Assembly (NCBI GenBank): GCA_021811225.1
Contig: JAJZPJ010000036.1
Span: 1-16,903 of the forward strand
Direction of reading: 5' to 3'
DNA length: 16,903 nt
Source: Pseudomonadota bacterium
GTDB lineage: Bacteria > Pseudomonadota > Gammaproteobacteria > Burkholderiales > Rhodocyclaceae
In this document: positions 9,424 to 14,909 of the stretch, in pieces
Layout: the number at the start of each line of letters is the position of its first letter
Numbering within the stretch: the first letter of the stretch is position 1
The notes under the pieces: model-generated
Database searches by the model: none
Told to the model about the DNA's origin: nothing
What the model saw: the letters and a program-made list of their open reading frames with translations, nothing else
Position numbers and translations under genes: made by a program

Positions 9424-10764
9424 ATGATGCCGACAATGATCTCGCCACAGGCGATCGACACCCTCATCGAGGCACGCTGGATCATCCCGGTGGAGCCGCA
9501 TGGCCTCGCCTTGGAACACCACAGCCTGGCCGTGGACGCCGGGCGCATCGTCGCGCTGCTGCCGAGCGAGGCAGCCGCGGCGCGCTACGCTCCGCGCCGA
9601 CGGGTGAATCTGCCGCAGCACGCGCTGCTGCCCGGCTTGGTGAACCTCCACACCCACGCCGCGATGACCCTGCTGCGCGGCTATGCCGACGACATCGCGC
9701 TGATGGACTGGCTGAACCAGCGCATCTGGCCGGCGGAGAGCCGCCACGTCTCGCCCGCCTTCGTCCGCGACGGCAGCCTGCTCGCCTGCGCCGAGATGCT
9801 GCGCGGGGGCGTCACCTGCTTCAACGACATGTACTTCTACCCCGAGGAGGCGGCCGCCGCGGCGCTCAGGCTGGGCATGCGCGCCGCGCTGGGCCTGGTG
9901 GTGCTCGAATTTCCCAGCGCCTACGCCGCCGACGCCGACGACTATCTGGCCAAGGGACTGGCGGCGCGCGACGCCCTGCGCGACGAAACCCTGATCTCCT
10001 TCTGCATGGCGCCGCACGCGCCCTACACGATCAGCGACCAGACCTTCGAGCGCATCATGACCCTGACCGACCAACTCGACCTGCCGGTGCACACGCACCT
10101 GCACGAGACCCGGGCCGAGATCGCCGACAGCATCGCGCAATACGGCGTCCGGCCGATCGCCCGCCTGCAGCGTCTGGGCCTGCTCGGACCGGGCTTGATC
10201 GCGGTGCACGCGGTGCATCTCGAAGCGGACGAAATCGCCCTGCTCGCCGCCCACGGCGTCAGCATCGCCCACTGCCCGAGCTCGAACATGAAGCTGGGCA
10301 GCGGCATCGCCCCGGTCCCGGCGTTGCAGGCCCAAGGGGTCCGGGTCGGACTGGGCAGCGACGGCGCCGCCAGCAACAACCGCCTCGACCTGTTCCGGGA
10401 AATGCACCAGGCCGCCCTGCTCGCCAAGGCGGCGAACCACGACGCCAGCTTGCTGGACGCACATACCGCGTTGCGCATGGCGACCCTGGACGGCGCCGCG
10501 GCGCTCGGTCTGGAGCAGCGCATCGGTTCCCTGGTGGTCGGCAAGGAGGCCGACCTGTGCGCGCTGCGCCTCGACGATCCGATGCTGCAGCCCTGCTTCG
10601 ACCCGGTCTCGCACCTCGTCTATGTCGCGGGACGAGAGCACGTCAGCCATGTCTGGGTGGCCGGCGAACTGCGCGTTCACGAGGGGGCGCTGCTCGACGT
10701 CGAAGCCGCTGAATTGCTTGACATCGCGGTTTCGTGGCATAATCGGCTCGGAATTTGCCAGTGA
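9424..10764 (+). CDS. mtaD: Amidohydrolase, MTA/SAH deaminase (TRZ/ATZ) family
   Basis: Metal-dependent deaminase of the TRZ/ATZ amidohydrolase family; the best-known relatives deaminate 5'-methylthioadenosine and S-adenosylhomocysteine to inosyl forms. There are 446 residues from ATG 9424. The TIM-barrel metal sites are visible: HTH at 76-78, HTHLHET near 222-228 (metal His plus catalytic Glu), HAVHL near 261 and GSDGAASNN near 311 (metal Asp). The N- and C-terminal parts form the usual beta-sandwich (GSLVVGKEADLCAL). Starts at 9427 or 9436 are possible; none has a free Shine-Dalgarno, and the only G-rich one is buried in the hairpin just upstream. It is divergent from gyrA. A link to ubiG downstream is plausible, since UbiG releases SAH, but ompA and its terminator lie between them. 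Substrate is inferred from the family; other purine or pterin-like amines are possible. Confidence 0.85.
   Translation: MMPTMISPQAIDTLIEARWIIPVEPHGLALEHHSLAVDAGRIVALLPSEAAAARYAPRRRVNLPQHALLPGLVNLHTHAAMTLLRGYADDIALMDWLNQRIWPAESRHVSPAFVRDGSLLACAEMLRGGVTCFNDMYFYPEEAAAAALRLGMRAALGLVVLEFPSAYAADADDYLAKGLAARDALRDETLISFCMAPHAPYTISDQTFERIMTLTDQLDLPVHTHLHETRAEIADSIAQYGVRPIARLQRLGLLGPGLIAVHAVHLEADEIALLAAHGVSIAHCPSSNMKLGSGIAPVPALQAQGVRVGLGSDGAASNNRLDLFREMHQAALLAKAANHDASLLDAHTALRMATLDGAAALGLEQRIGSLVVGKEADLCALRLDDPMLQPCFDPVSHLVYVAGREHVSHVWVAGELRVHEGALLDVEAAELLDIAVSWHNRLGICQ
10718..10743 (+). promoter_or_regulatory. Possible promoter inside the 3' end of the deaminase gene
   Basis: A perfect TTGACA (10718-10723) precedes GCATAAT (CATAAT 10738-10743). 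The 14-bp spacer is short; the overlapping TTGCTT (10714-10719) would give 18 bp. It lies in coding sequence and points toward the tandem repeat and ompA. It could supply a second, longer ompA transcript. The call rests only on the match to consensus. Confidence 0.35.
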
Positions 10765-10786
10765 ATCGGCTCGGAATTTGCCAGTG
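10741..10786 (+). repeat. Perfect 23-bp tandem duplication at the deaminase stop codon
   Basis: The 23 bases at 10741-10763 are repeated exactly at 10764-10786, and the first three bases of the unit (aat) follow once more. The first copy encodes the last residues NRLGICQ; the TGA stop spans the junction, so the duplication does not change the protein. The second copy lengthens the leader of ompA. An assembly duplication or a recent slippage event are both possible. Confidence 0.9.
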
Positions 10787-10841
10787 AATTTTTTTCACCC
10801 GCCGGTGTCAACCTGTACGCTCCTGCAGCGTTCCTTTTTAT

Positions 10842-10861
10842 AGTACCGAGCAAGTAGTACT
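10842..10861 (+). promoter_or_regulatory. GTAC dyad upstream of the ompA -10
   Basis: AGTAC (10842-10846) and GTACT (10857-10861) form a dyad with a 10-bp spacer, centred near the place where the -35 of the ompA promoter would be. TAGTAC also recurs directly at 10841 and 10855. A good -35 is absent here, so an activator site is conceivable. No known regulator is recognised. Confidence 0.25.
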
Positions 10862-10869
10862 GATCGTTC

Positions 10870-10875
10870 TATAAT
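10870..10875 (+). promoter_or_regulatory. Probable -10 box of the ompA promoter
   Basis: A perfect TATAAT lies at 10870-10875, giving a start near 10882 and a leader of about 20 nt that contains the AGGGG ribosome-binding site. No recognisable -35 is present at 16-18 bp; a GTAC dyad occupies that position. Confidence 0.45.
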
Positions 10876-10902
10876 TCAACCTTTGGCCCAATCGAGGGGA
10901 TC

Positions 10903-11565
10903 ATGAAAAAACAAATCACCAAATATTCCTTGCTGGTTGCCGCTCTGCTGGGCATCACCAGCATCGCCCAAGCCGCCCCGATCAACACCTCCGGCTACGT
11001 AGTCGATAGCGCGGGAGCCGTGGTCAAGAGCGGCACGGGTCTGTGTTGGCACACCGGCTCCTGGACGCCGGCCATGGCCATCGCCGAGTGCGACCCCGAC
11101 CTGGTAAAGAAGGAGGCTCCGCCCCCGGCGAAGGTCGCCGAACCGGTCGTGCCGCCGGTACCCGCGCCCAAGCCCGTCGCCGAGAAGGTGACGCTCTCCG
11201 CCGACACCCTGTTCGACTTCGACAAGGCCGTGCTGCGCCCCGAAGGCAAGGCCAAGCTAGACGAGCTGACCGCCCAGGTCAAGAACATCAAGCTGGAGGT
11301 GATCACCGCCGTCGGCCACGCCGACCGCATTGGTAGCGTCAAGTACAACCAGAAGCTGTCCGAGCGGCGCGCAGAATCGGTCAAGGCTTACCTGGTCTCC
11401 AAGGGCATCGAGCCGAACCGCATCTACACGGAAGGCAAGGGCAAGTCGCAGCCGGTGACCAAGCCGGGACAGTGCAAGGGCAACAAAGTGACCAAGAAGC
11501 TGATCGCCTGCCTGCAGCCCGATCGCCGCGTCGAAATCCAAGTGATCGGCACCCAAGAGAAGTAA
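10903..11565 (+). CDS. OmpA-family envelope protein with peptidoglycan-binding domain
   Basis: Secreted envelope protein of 220 residues that probably ties the outer membrane or periplasm to peptidoglycan. A Sec signal peptide is clear: KKQ, then a hydrophobic core (YSLLVAALLGITSIAQA), with cleavage likely after AQA at about residue 24. There is no lipobox Cys and no eight-strand beta-barrel. The mature N-terminus carries a conserved-looking segment (LCWHTGSWTPAMAIAECDP), then a Pro/Ala/Val-rich hinge (about 71-95), then an OmpA C-terminal domain with TLFDFDKAVLRPEGKAKLDEL, GHADRIGS, NQKLSERRAESVKAYL and DRRVEIQV. Cys residues inside the domain (GQCKGNK, LIACLQ) could form a disulfide. Spacing of AGGGG to ATG supports the start. 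It has its own promoter and a strong terminator, so it is probably abundant and monocistronic. The exact partner is unknown. Confidence 0.9.
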   Translation: MKKQITKYSLLVAALLGITSIAQAAPINTSGYVVDSAGAVVKSGTGLCWHTGSWTPAMAIAECDPDLVKKEAPPPAKVAEPVVPPVPAPKPVAEKVTLSADTLFDFDKAVLRPEGKAKLDELTAQVKNIKLEVITAVGHADRIGSVKYNQKLSERRAESVKAYLVSKGIEPNRIYTEGKGKSQPVTKPGQCKGNKVTKKLIACLQPDRRVEIQVIGTQEK

Positions 11566-11580
11566 CCGGGTCCCGACTGG

Positions 11581-11611
11581 AAAAAAGCCCTGCGCCGCAG
11601 GGCTTTTTTTT
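11581..11611 (+). terminator. Intrinsic terminator after ompA
   Basis: GCCCTGC (11587-11593) and GCAGGGC (11597-11603) form a 7-bp stem around GCC, flanked by six A residues before and eight T residues after, so the stem can extend by A-T pairs. It lies 15 bp after the ompA stop and 17 bp before the ubiG ATG. It should stop most ompA transcription, so ubiG needs read-through or its own start. Confidence 0.9.
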
Positions 11612-11628
11612 CACATCAAGGAACGCCC

Positions 11629-12330
11629 ATGACCGAAACCCTCAACGCCGACCCCGGCGAACTCGACAAGTTCGGCGAACTCGCCCATCGCTGGTGGGAT
11701 CCCAACTCCGAATTCAAACCGCTGCACGACATCAATCCGTTGCGCCTGGCCTGGATCGACCGTGCCGTCGGTCTGGCCGGCAAACGCGTGGTCGACGTCG
11801 GCTGCGGCGGCGGCATCCTCTCCGAGAGCATGGCGGCGATGGGCGCCGTCGTCACCGGCATCGACCTCTCGGAACGCCCGCTGGGCGTGGCCCGACTGCA
11901 TCTGCTGGAGAGCGGCCAAAAGGTGGAGTATCGGAACGTCTCTGCCGAGGCCCTGGCCAAGGAGCTGCCCGGCGCCTTCGACGCCGTCACCTGTCTGGAG
12001 ATGCTCGAGCACGTCCCCGACCCCGCGAGCACGGTGCGCGCCTGCGCGGCCCTGGCCAAGCCCGGCGGCCAGGTGTTCTTCTCGACCATCAACCGCAACC
12101 CCAAGGCCTACCTGTTCGCGGTGATCGGCGCCGAATACCTGCTCAAGCTGCTGCCGCGCGGTACCCACGATTACGCCCGCTTCCTGCGCCCGGCCGAGCT
12201 CGCCCGCCACTGCCGCAACGCCGGCCTCGAGGTGGCCGAGATCGTCGGCATGAGCTACCAGCCCATCGCCAAGACCTACTCGCTGGGCCGCGATACCAGC
12301 GTCAATTACCTGATCCGGGCCATTGCCTGA
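11629..12330 (+). CDS. ubiG: Ubiquinone O-methyltransferase (3-demethylubiquinol methyltransferase)
   Basis: SAM-dependent methyltransferase that carries out both O-methylations of ubiquinone synthesis, at the membrane-associated Ubi complex. The 233 residues match the family. It opens with ELDKFGELAHRWWDPNSEFKPLHDINP, the UbiG signature. SAM-binding motif I VVDVGCGGG is at about residues 54-62, acidic GIDLS follows, then CLEMLEHVPDP and the late FFSTINRNPKAYL and GTHDYARFLRP segments typical of UbiG. AAGGA lies 6 nt before ATG 11629. The ompA terminator ends 17 bp upstream, leaving little space for a separate promoter, so expression may depend on read-through. The stop is 4 bp before the gph ATG, so the two genes form an operon as in many betaproteobacteria. 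Confidence 0.95.
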   Translation: MTETLNADPGELDKFGELAHRWWDPNSEFKPLHDINPLRLAWIDRAVGLAGKRVVDVGCGGGILSESMAAMGAVVTGIDLSERPLGVARLHLLESGQKVEYRNVSAEALAKELPGAFDAVTCLEMLEHVPDPASTVRACAALAKPGGQVFFSTINRNPKAYLFAVIGAEYLLKLLPRGTHDYARFLRPAELARHCRNAGLEVAEIVGMSYQPIAKTYSLGRDTSVNYLIRAIA

Positions 12331-12334
12331 CGCG

Positions 12335-12994
12335 ATGCTGGCCGCGGTCCTGTTCGACCTAGACGGCACCCTGGCCGACACCGCCCCCGACCTCGGCGGG
12401 GCGCTGAACCGTCTGCTGGCGGAGGAAGGCCGGACGCCGCTGCCCCTGCTTGAGCTCCGCCCCCACGTCTCCGGCGGCGCGCGCGGACTGATCAAGATCG
12501 GCTTCGGACTCGCACCCGGCGACGCGGAATATTCCGGACTGGTCGAGCGTTTCCTCGATCACTATCGTGGCGCCTTGTGCGCGGGCACCGTGCTGTTCCC
12601 GGGCATGGCGGCGCTGCTCGACGGCATCGAGGCGCGCGGCCTCAAGTGGGGCGTCGTCACCAACAAGGCGCAGCGCTTCACCCTGCCGCTGGTCGAGCAG
12701 TTGGGCCTTCTGCAGCGCGCCGGCTGCCTGGTCAGCGGCGATTCCGCACGGCGACCGAAACCCGACCCCAGCCCCCTGCTCCTGGCCTGTGCCGCCCTGC
12801 AAGTGGCGCCCGGGCAAGCCCTCTACGTCGGCGACGACCGGCGCGACATCATCGCCGGGCGCGCCGCCGGCATGCGCACCGTCACCGCCGCCTACGGCTA
12901 CCTCGGCGGCGACGAACCCTACCAGGCCTGGCAAGCGGACGAGGTCGTCAGCGACCCGCTGGATATCATCGGACTGTTGGAGCGCGCGTGTTAG
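12335..12994 (+). CDS. gph: Phosphoglycolate phosphatase, HAD superfamily
   Basis: Cytoplasmic HAD hydrolase that dephosphorylates 2-phosphoglycolate, formed for example in repair of oxidised DNA ends. It has 219 residues from ATG 12335, close to the usual 220-230. HAD motif I is LFDLDGTLADT with Asp8 nucleophile and Asp10; a helical cap follows; motif II is VVTNKA; the motif III lysine is in RRPKPDPSPLL; motif IV is YVGDDRRD. The frame could begin at a TTG (12323), but the ATG gives the normal MLAAVLFDLDGT start. There is no clear Shine-Dalgarno, and the ubiG stop is 4 bp away, so translation is probably coupled. The TAG stop overlaps a -10-like hexamer (TAGAAT). HAD substrates are hard to assign; the place after ubiG supports Gph. 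Confidence 0.88.
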   Translation: MLAAVLFDLDGTLADTAPDLGGALNRLLAEEGRTPLPLLELRPHVSGGARGLIKIGFGLAPGDAEYSGLVERFLDHYRGALCAGTVLFPGMAALLDGIEARGLKWGVVTNKAQRFTLPLVEQLGLLQRAGCLVSGDSARRPKPDPSPLLLACAALQVAPGQALYVGDDRRDIIAGRAAGMRTVTAAYGYLGGDEPYQAWQADEVVSDPLDIIGLLERAC

Positions 12995-13000
12995 AATGGA

Positions 13001-13029
13001 CTGAACTTTTTACCCGGACGGCGTACTAA
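13001..13029 (+). promoter_or_regulatory. Probable ssrA promoter
   Basis: CTGAAC (13001-13006) and TACTAA (13024-13029) are 17 bp apart and would start transcription near 13036, about 19 nt before the mature tmRNA 5' end, fitting a precursor trimmed by RNase P. TAGAAT at 12992-12997, overlapping the gph stop, is an alternative -10 with a poor -35. Confidence 0.4.
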
Positions 13030-13054
13030 TCCGGTGCAGTACCGTAGTACCACA

Positions 13055-13417
13055 GGGGGCGACATGGCTTCGACGTGGGTTGCGAAGCAGACGCAGTGCA
13101 TACCGAGGACCAGACCACCTCGTAAATCCATCTGGAAAACCACAAACGCCAACGACGAGCGTTTCGCTCTAGCCGCTTAATACCGGCTGGCTCTGCACCG
13201 GTTTGCTGATGGGCCGGGTCGCGCAAGCGACAGCAGAGTCATTCACATCAGCTAAGGACCTGCCCCGCCGCGTGGCAGGCCACGAAAACTCAGCGGATCG
13301 CTTGTGCTCAGCCTGCCCGGCGGCGGAGTACCGGTCAAATCAAATGACGAGGCTAAGTATGTAGTACTGCCTGTAGAGAACTTGCGGACGCGGGTTCGAT
13401 TCCCGCCGCCTCCACCA
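13055..13417 (+). ncRNA. ssrA: Transfer-messenger RNA (tmRNA)
   Basis: Rescues stalled ribosomes with SmpB and tags the nascent protein for degradation. The 5' end GGGGGCGACATGGCTTCGACG and the 3' end with GGGTTCGATTCCCGCC and an encoded CCA are the tRNA-like half. The first seven bases GGGGGCG pair with CGCCTCC before the discriminator A and CCA, with one G-U. The tag reading frame is 13148-13180: GCC resume codon, then AACGACGAGCGTTTCGCTC and on to TAA, giving ANDERFALAA, a betaproteobacterial-type tag ending in the protease signal ALAA. The length of 363 nt is standard for a one-piece tmRNA. Secondary structure and pseudoknots were not computed. The longer plus-strand open frame that crosses its 3' half is not a gene. 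Confidence 0.96.
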
Positions 13418-13425
13418 TTACCCAG

Positions 13426-13453
13426 CCCCCAGCCGCTTTCGGTTGGGGGTTTT
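13426..13453 (+). terminator. Intrinsic terminator of ssrA
   Basis: CCCCCAGCC (13426-13434) pairs with GGTTGGGGG (13441-13449), nine pairs with one G-U, around a GCTTTC loop and is followed by TTTT. It begins 9 nt after the tmRNA CCA and ends 21 bp before the folE-like ATG. Confidence 0.85.
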
Positions 13454-13474
13454 CCTTGTCTCAAGGACTGCGCC

Positions 13475-14113
13475 ATGTCCGACTGCACCGACCACGATCG
13501 CGTCCCGGCGCTCCATGCCGGCATCGGCATTTCCCGGCAGAATGCATTCGACCCCGTGGCTTTCGAGCGGGCGGTCACCGATCTGCTGCATGCCTGCGGT
13601 ATCGCGCCCGACATGAAGCACATGGGCAGAACCGCCGAGCGGGTGCGGGAACTCTGGCAAAAGCGTCTCTTGGGCGGCTACGATCTGGACCCGGCCGCGG
13701 CGCTGGGCGAGGGCTTCGAAGATCGACGCAATGACATGGTGGTGGTCCGCGGCATCGCCGTGCATGGGGTCTGCCCGCACCATCTGGTGCCCTTTCGCGG
13801 TCTGGCGCACGTCGCCTATATTCCCGGCGGCCGTCTGCACGGCTTCGGCCGCATCGCGCGGATGGTGGACGCCATCGGCCACCGTTTCACCTATCAGGAA
13901 TGGATGACCCGCGACGTCGCCGAAGCGCTGGTGCGTCACGGACATGCTCAGGGTGCCGCCTGCGTCGTCGAGGCCGAGCAGCTCTGCCTGCTGCTGGGCG
14001 AGGATCGGCGCGGCGACGAGCGGGTGGTGACCCAGGCTTTCACCGGCATCTTCGAGACCTCCGATCAGCTGAGAAGCGAGTTCCTGCGCGCAGTCGGCGG
14101 ACGATTACCGTGA
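13475..14113 (+). CDS. folE: GTP cyclohydrolase I-like protein (divergent FolE, T-fold)
   Basis: FolE converts GTP to 7,8-dihydroneopterin triphosphate for folate and pterins. This 212-residue protein has the FolE core. A helical N-terminal part precedes VCPHHLVPF (Cys100, His102, His103), GRLHGFGRIARMVDAI, YQEWMT (Gln141, Glu142), AEQLCLL (Cys171) and FLRAV at the end. Aligned to E. coli FolE, the zinc ligands Cys110, His113 and Cys181 and catalytic His112 are kept. Catalytic His179 is Gln169, Lys136 is Arg, the Ser before the Cys is Gly, and the RG after the second Cys is GE. It is thus a divergent branch and may be a slow, altered or non-GTP enzyme. ATG 13475 has AAGGA 7 nt upstream; the frame reaches further up only through the tmRNA gene. 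The symbol is a family label. Confidence 0.72.
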   Translation: MSDCTDHDRVPALHAGIGISRQNAFDPVAFERAVTDLLHACGIAPDMKHMGRTAERVRELWQKRLLGGYDLDPAAALGEGFEDRRNDMVVVRGIAVHGVCPHHLVPFRGLAHVAYIPGGRLHGFGRIARMVDAIGHRFTYQEWMTRDVAEALVRHGHAQGAACVVEAEQLCLLLGEDRRGDERVVTQAFTGIFETSDQLRSEFLRAVGGRLP

Positions 14114-14159
14114 GAGAATCCGCCCTTTCCCGTTCTTTCCGGCTTGGGAGTAGCCACGC

Positions 14160-14557
14160 ATGACGATCTACGCTCTGGGCGACAGAAGGCCCCAATGCGC
14201 ACCCGACGCCTGGGTCGCCGACAACGCCACGGTGATCGGATCGGTGGTGCTGGAGTCGAAGCCAGCATCTGGTTCGGCGCGGCGATCCGCGGCGACAACG
14301 ATCTCATCACCATCGGCAAGCGCTCCAACGTCCAGGACAACGCGGTGCTGCACACCGACGCCGGCATCCCGCTCACCCTGGGTCGCGAGGTCACCGTCGG
14401 CCACCAGGCGATGCTGCACGGCTGCAGCGTCGGCGCTGGCTCGCTGATCGGCATCGGCGCGATCGTCATGAACCGCGCGGTGATCGGCAGGAACTGCATC
14501 GTCGCCGCCGGCGCGCTGGTGCCCGGGGGCAAGACCCAGTTGGTGCCGCTTGGTTAA
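14160..14557 (+). pseudogene. Gamma-class carbonic anhydrase, frameshifted and C-terminally truncated
   Basis: Left-handed beta-helix (hexapeptide repeat) protein of the gamma-carbonic anhydrase/YrdA family. The first 31 codons from ATG 14160 give MTIYALGDRRPQCAPDAWVA and continue to VIGSVVL, a normal start. After CTG (14250-14252) the similarity moves to the -1 frame at GTC 14255: VEASIWFGAAIRGDNDLI, then SNVQDNAVLHTD and VGHQAMLHGC, which hold the three metal His. One lost base near 14252-14254 (a G would restore Gly) explains it. The restored product would have 132 residues, about 40 short of the usual 170-180: it stops after AAGALVPGGKTQLVPLG, so the GSPAK turn and C-terminal helix are missing. 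A GGGAG lies 9 nt before the ATG. Two lesions point to a decaying gene; a sequencing error could explain the first but hardly both. Confidence 0.8.
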
Positions 14558-14584
14558 TTCGTAGGTCGGTGTCGGATTGCAGTG

Positions 14585-14614
14585 AAAATGAAATCAGGGG
14601 CTGCTGGCGCAGCC
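14585..14614 (-). terminator. Weak terminator-like hairpin after ftsB
   Basis: On the minus strand GGCTGC-GCCA-GCAGCC (14599-14614) forms a 6-bp GC-rich stem 7 nt after the ftsB stop, followed by T-rich sequence (CTGATTTCATTTT, ending near 14585) without a clean T run. It would end the kdsA-eno-ftsB transcript before it runs into the gamma-carbonic anhydrase remnant. Confidence 0.35.
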
Positions 14615-14621
14615 GCGGCGA

Positions 14622-14900
14622 TCAGCGCCGCTTCTTCGGCACCTCGACGAAGATCTCGCCGGGCTTGATCAGGCCCAGTTCGTAGCGGGCGCGTTCCTCG
14701 ATCGCTTCATAACCGGTCTTCAGGTCGTGCACCTCGGCCTCCAAACCCGCGTTCCGCTGTTCCAGCTTGAGGTTGACCTGACGCTGCGCCTGCAGCTGGC
14801 GCTCCATGTTCCAGACCCGGAGCCAGCCGCCCTTGCCGAACCACAGCGAATACTGCAGCAAGAGCAGCAGGGCAACCAGCACCGCGGTGGGCCAGCGCAC
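14622..14900 (-). CDS. ftsB: Cell division protein FtsB
   Basis: Bitopic divisome protein that acts with FtsL and FtsQ to activate septal peptidoglycan synthesis. The 92 residues match FtsB. A short cytoplasmic start (MRWP) leads to one transmembrane segment (about 5-22, TAVLVALLLLLQYSLWF), a Gly-rich turn (GKGG), then a periplasmic coiled coil (about 28-65, WNMERQLQAQRQVNLKLEQR and on), and the conserved end YEAIEERARYELGLIKPGEIF. The start is GTG at 14900, 9 bp after the eno stop, with only a weak AAGAGA upstream in the end of eno. The eno-ftsB pair is a widespread proteobacterial arrangement, which supports the call for a gene that is poorly conserved in sequence. Confidence 0.93.
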   Translation of the reverse strand: MRWPTAVLVALLLLLQYSLWFGKGGWLRVWNMERQLQAQRQVNLKLEQRNAGLEAEVHDLKTGYEAIEERARYELGLIKPGEIFVEVPKKRR

Positions 14901-14909
14901 GAGGACGAA

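Noticed and set aside
10784..10843. Small 19-codon reading frame from GTG 10784 as an ompA leader peptide
   Set aside because: It has no Shine-Dalgarno, overlaps the duplicated segment, and its codons show no regulatory pattern.
13304..13474. N-terminal extension of the FolE-like protein
   Set aside because: It would translate the 3' half of ssrA and its terminator.
13395..13500. ssrA 3' end as an integration site of a genomic island
   Set aside because: Islands often use it, but no integrase, no repeated copy of the tmRNA end and no foreign cargo are seen; the tmRNA runs directly into its own terminator.
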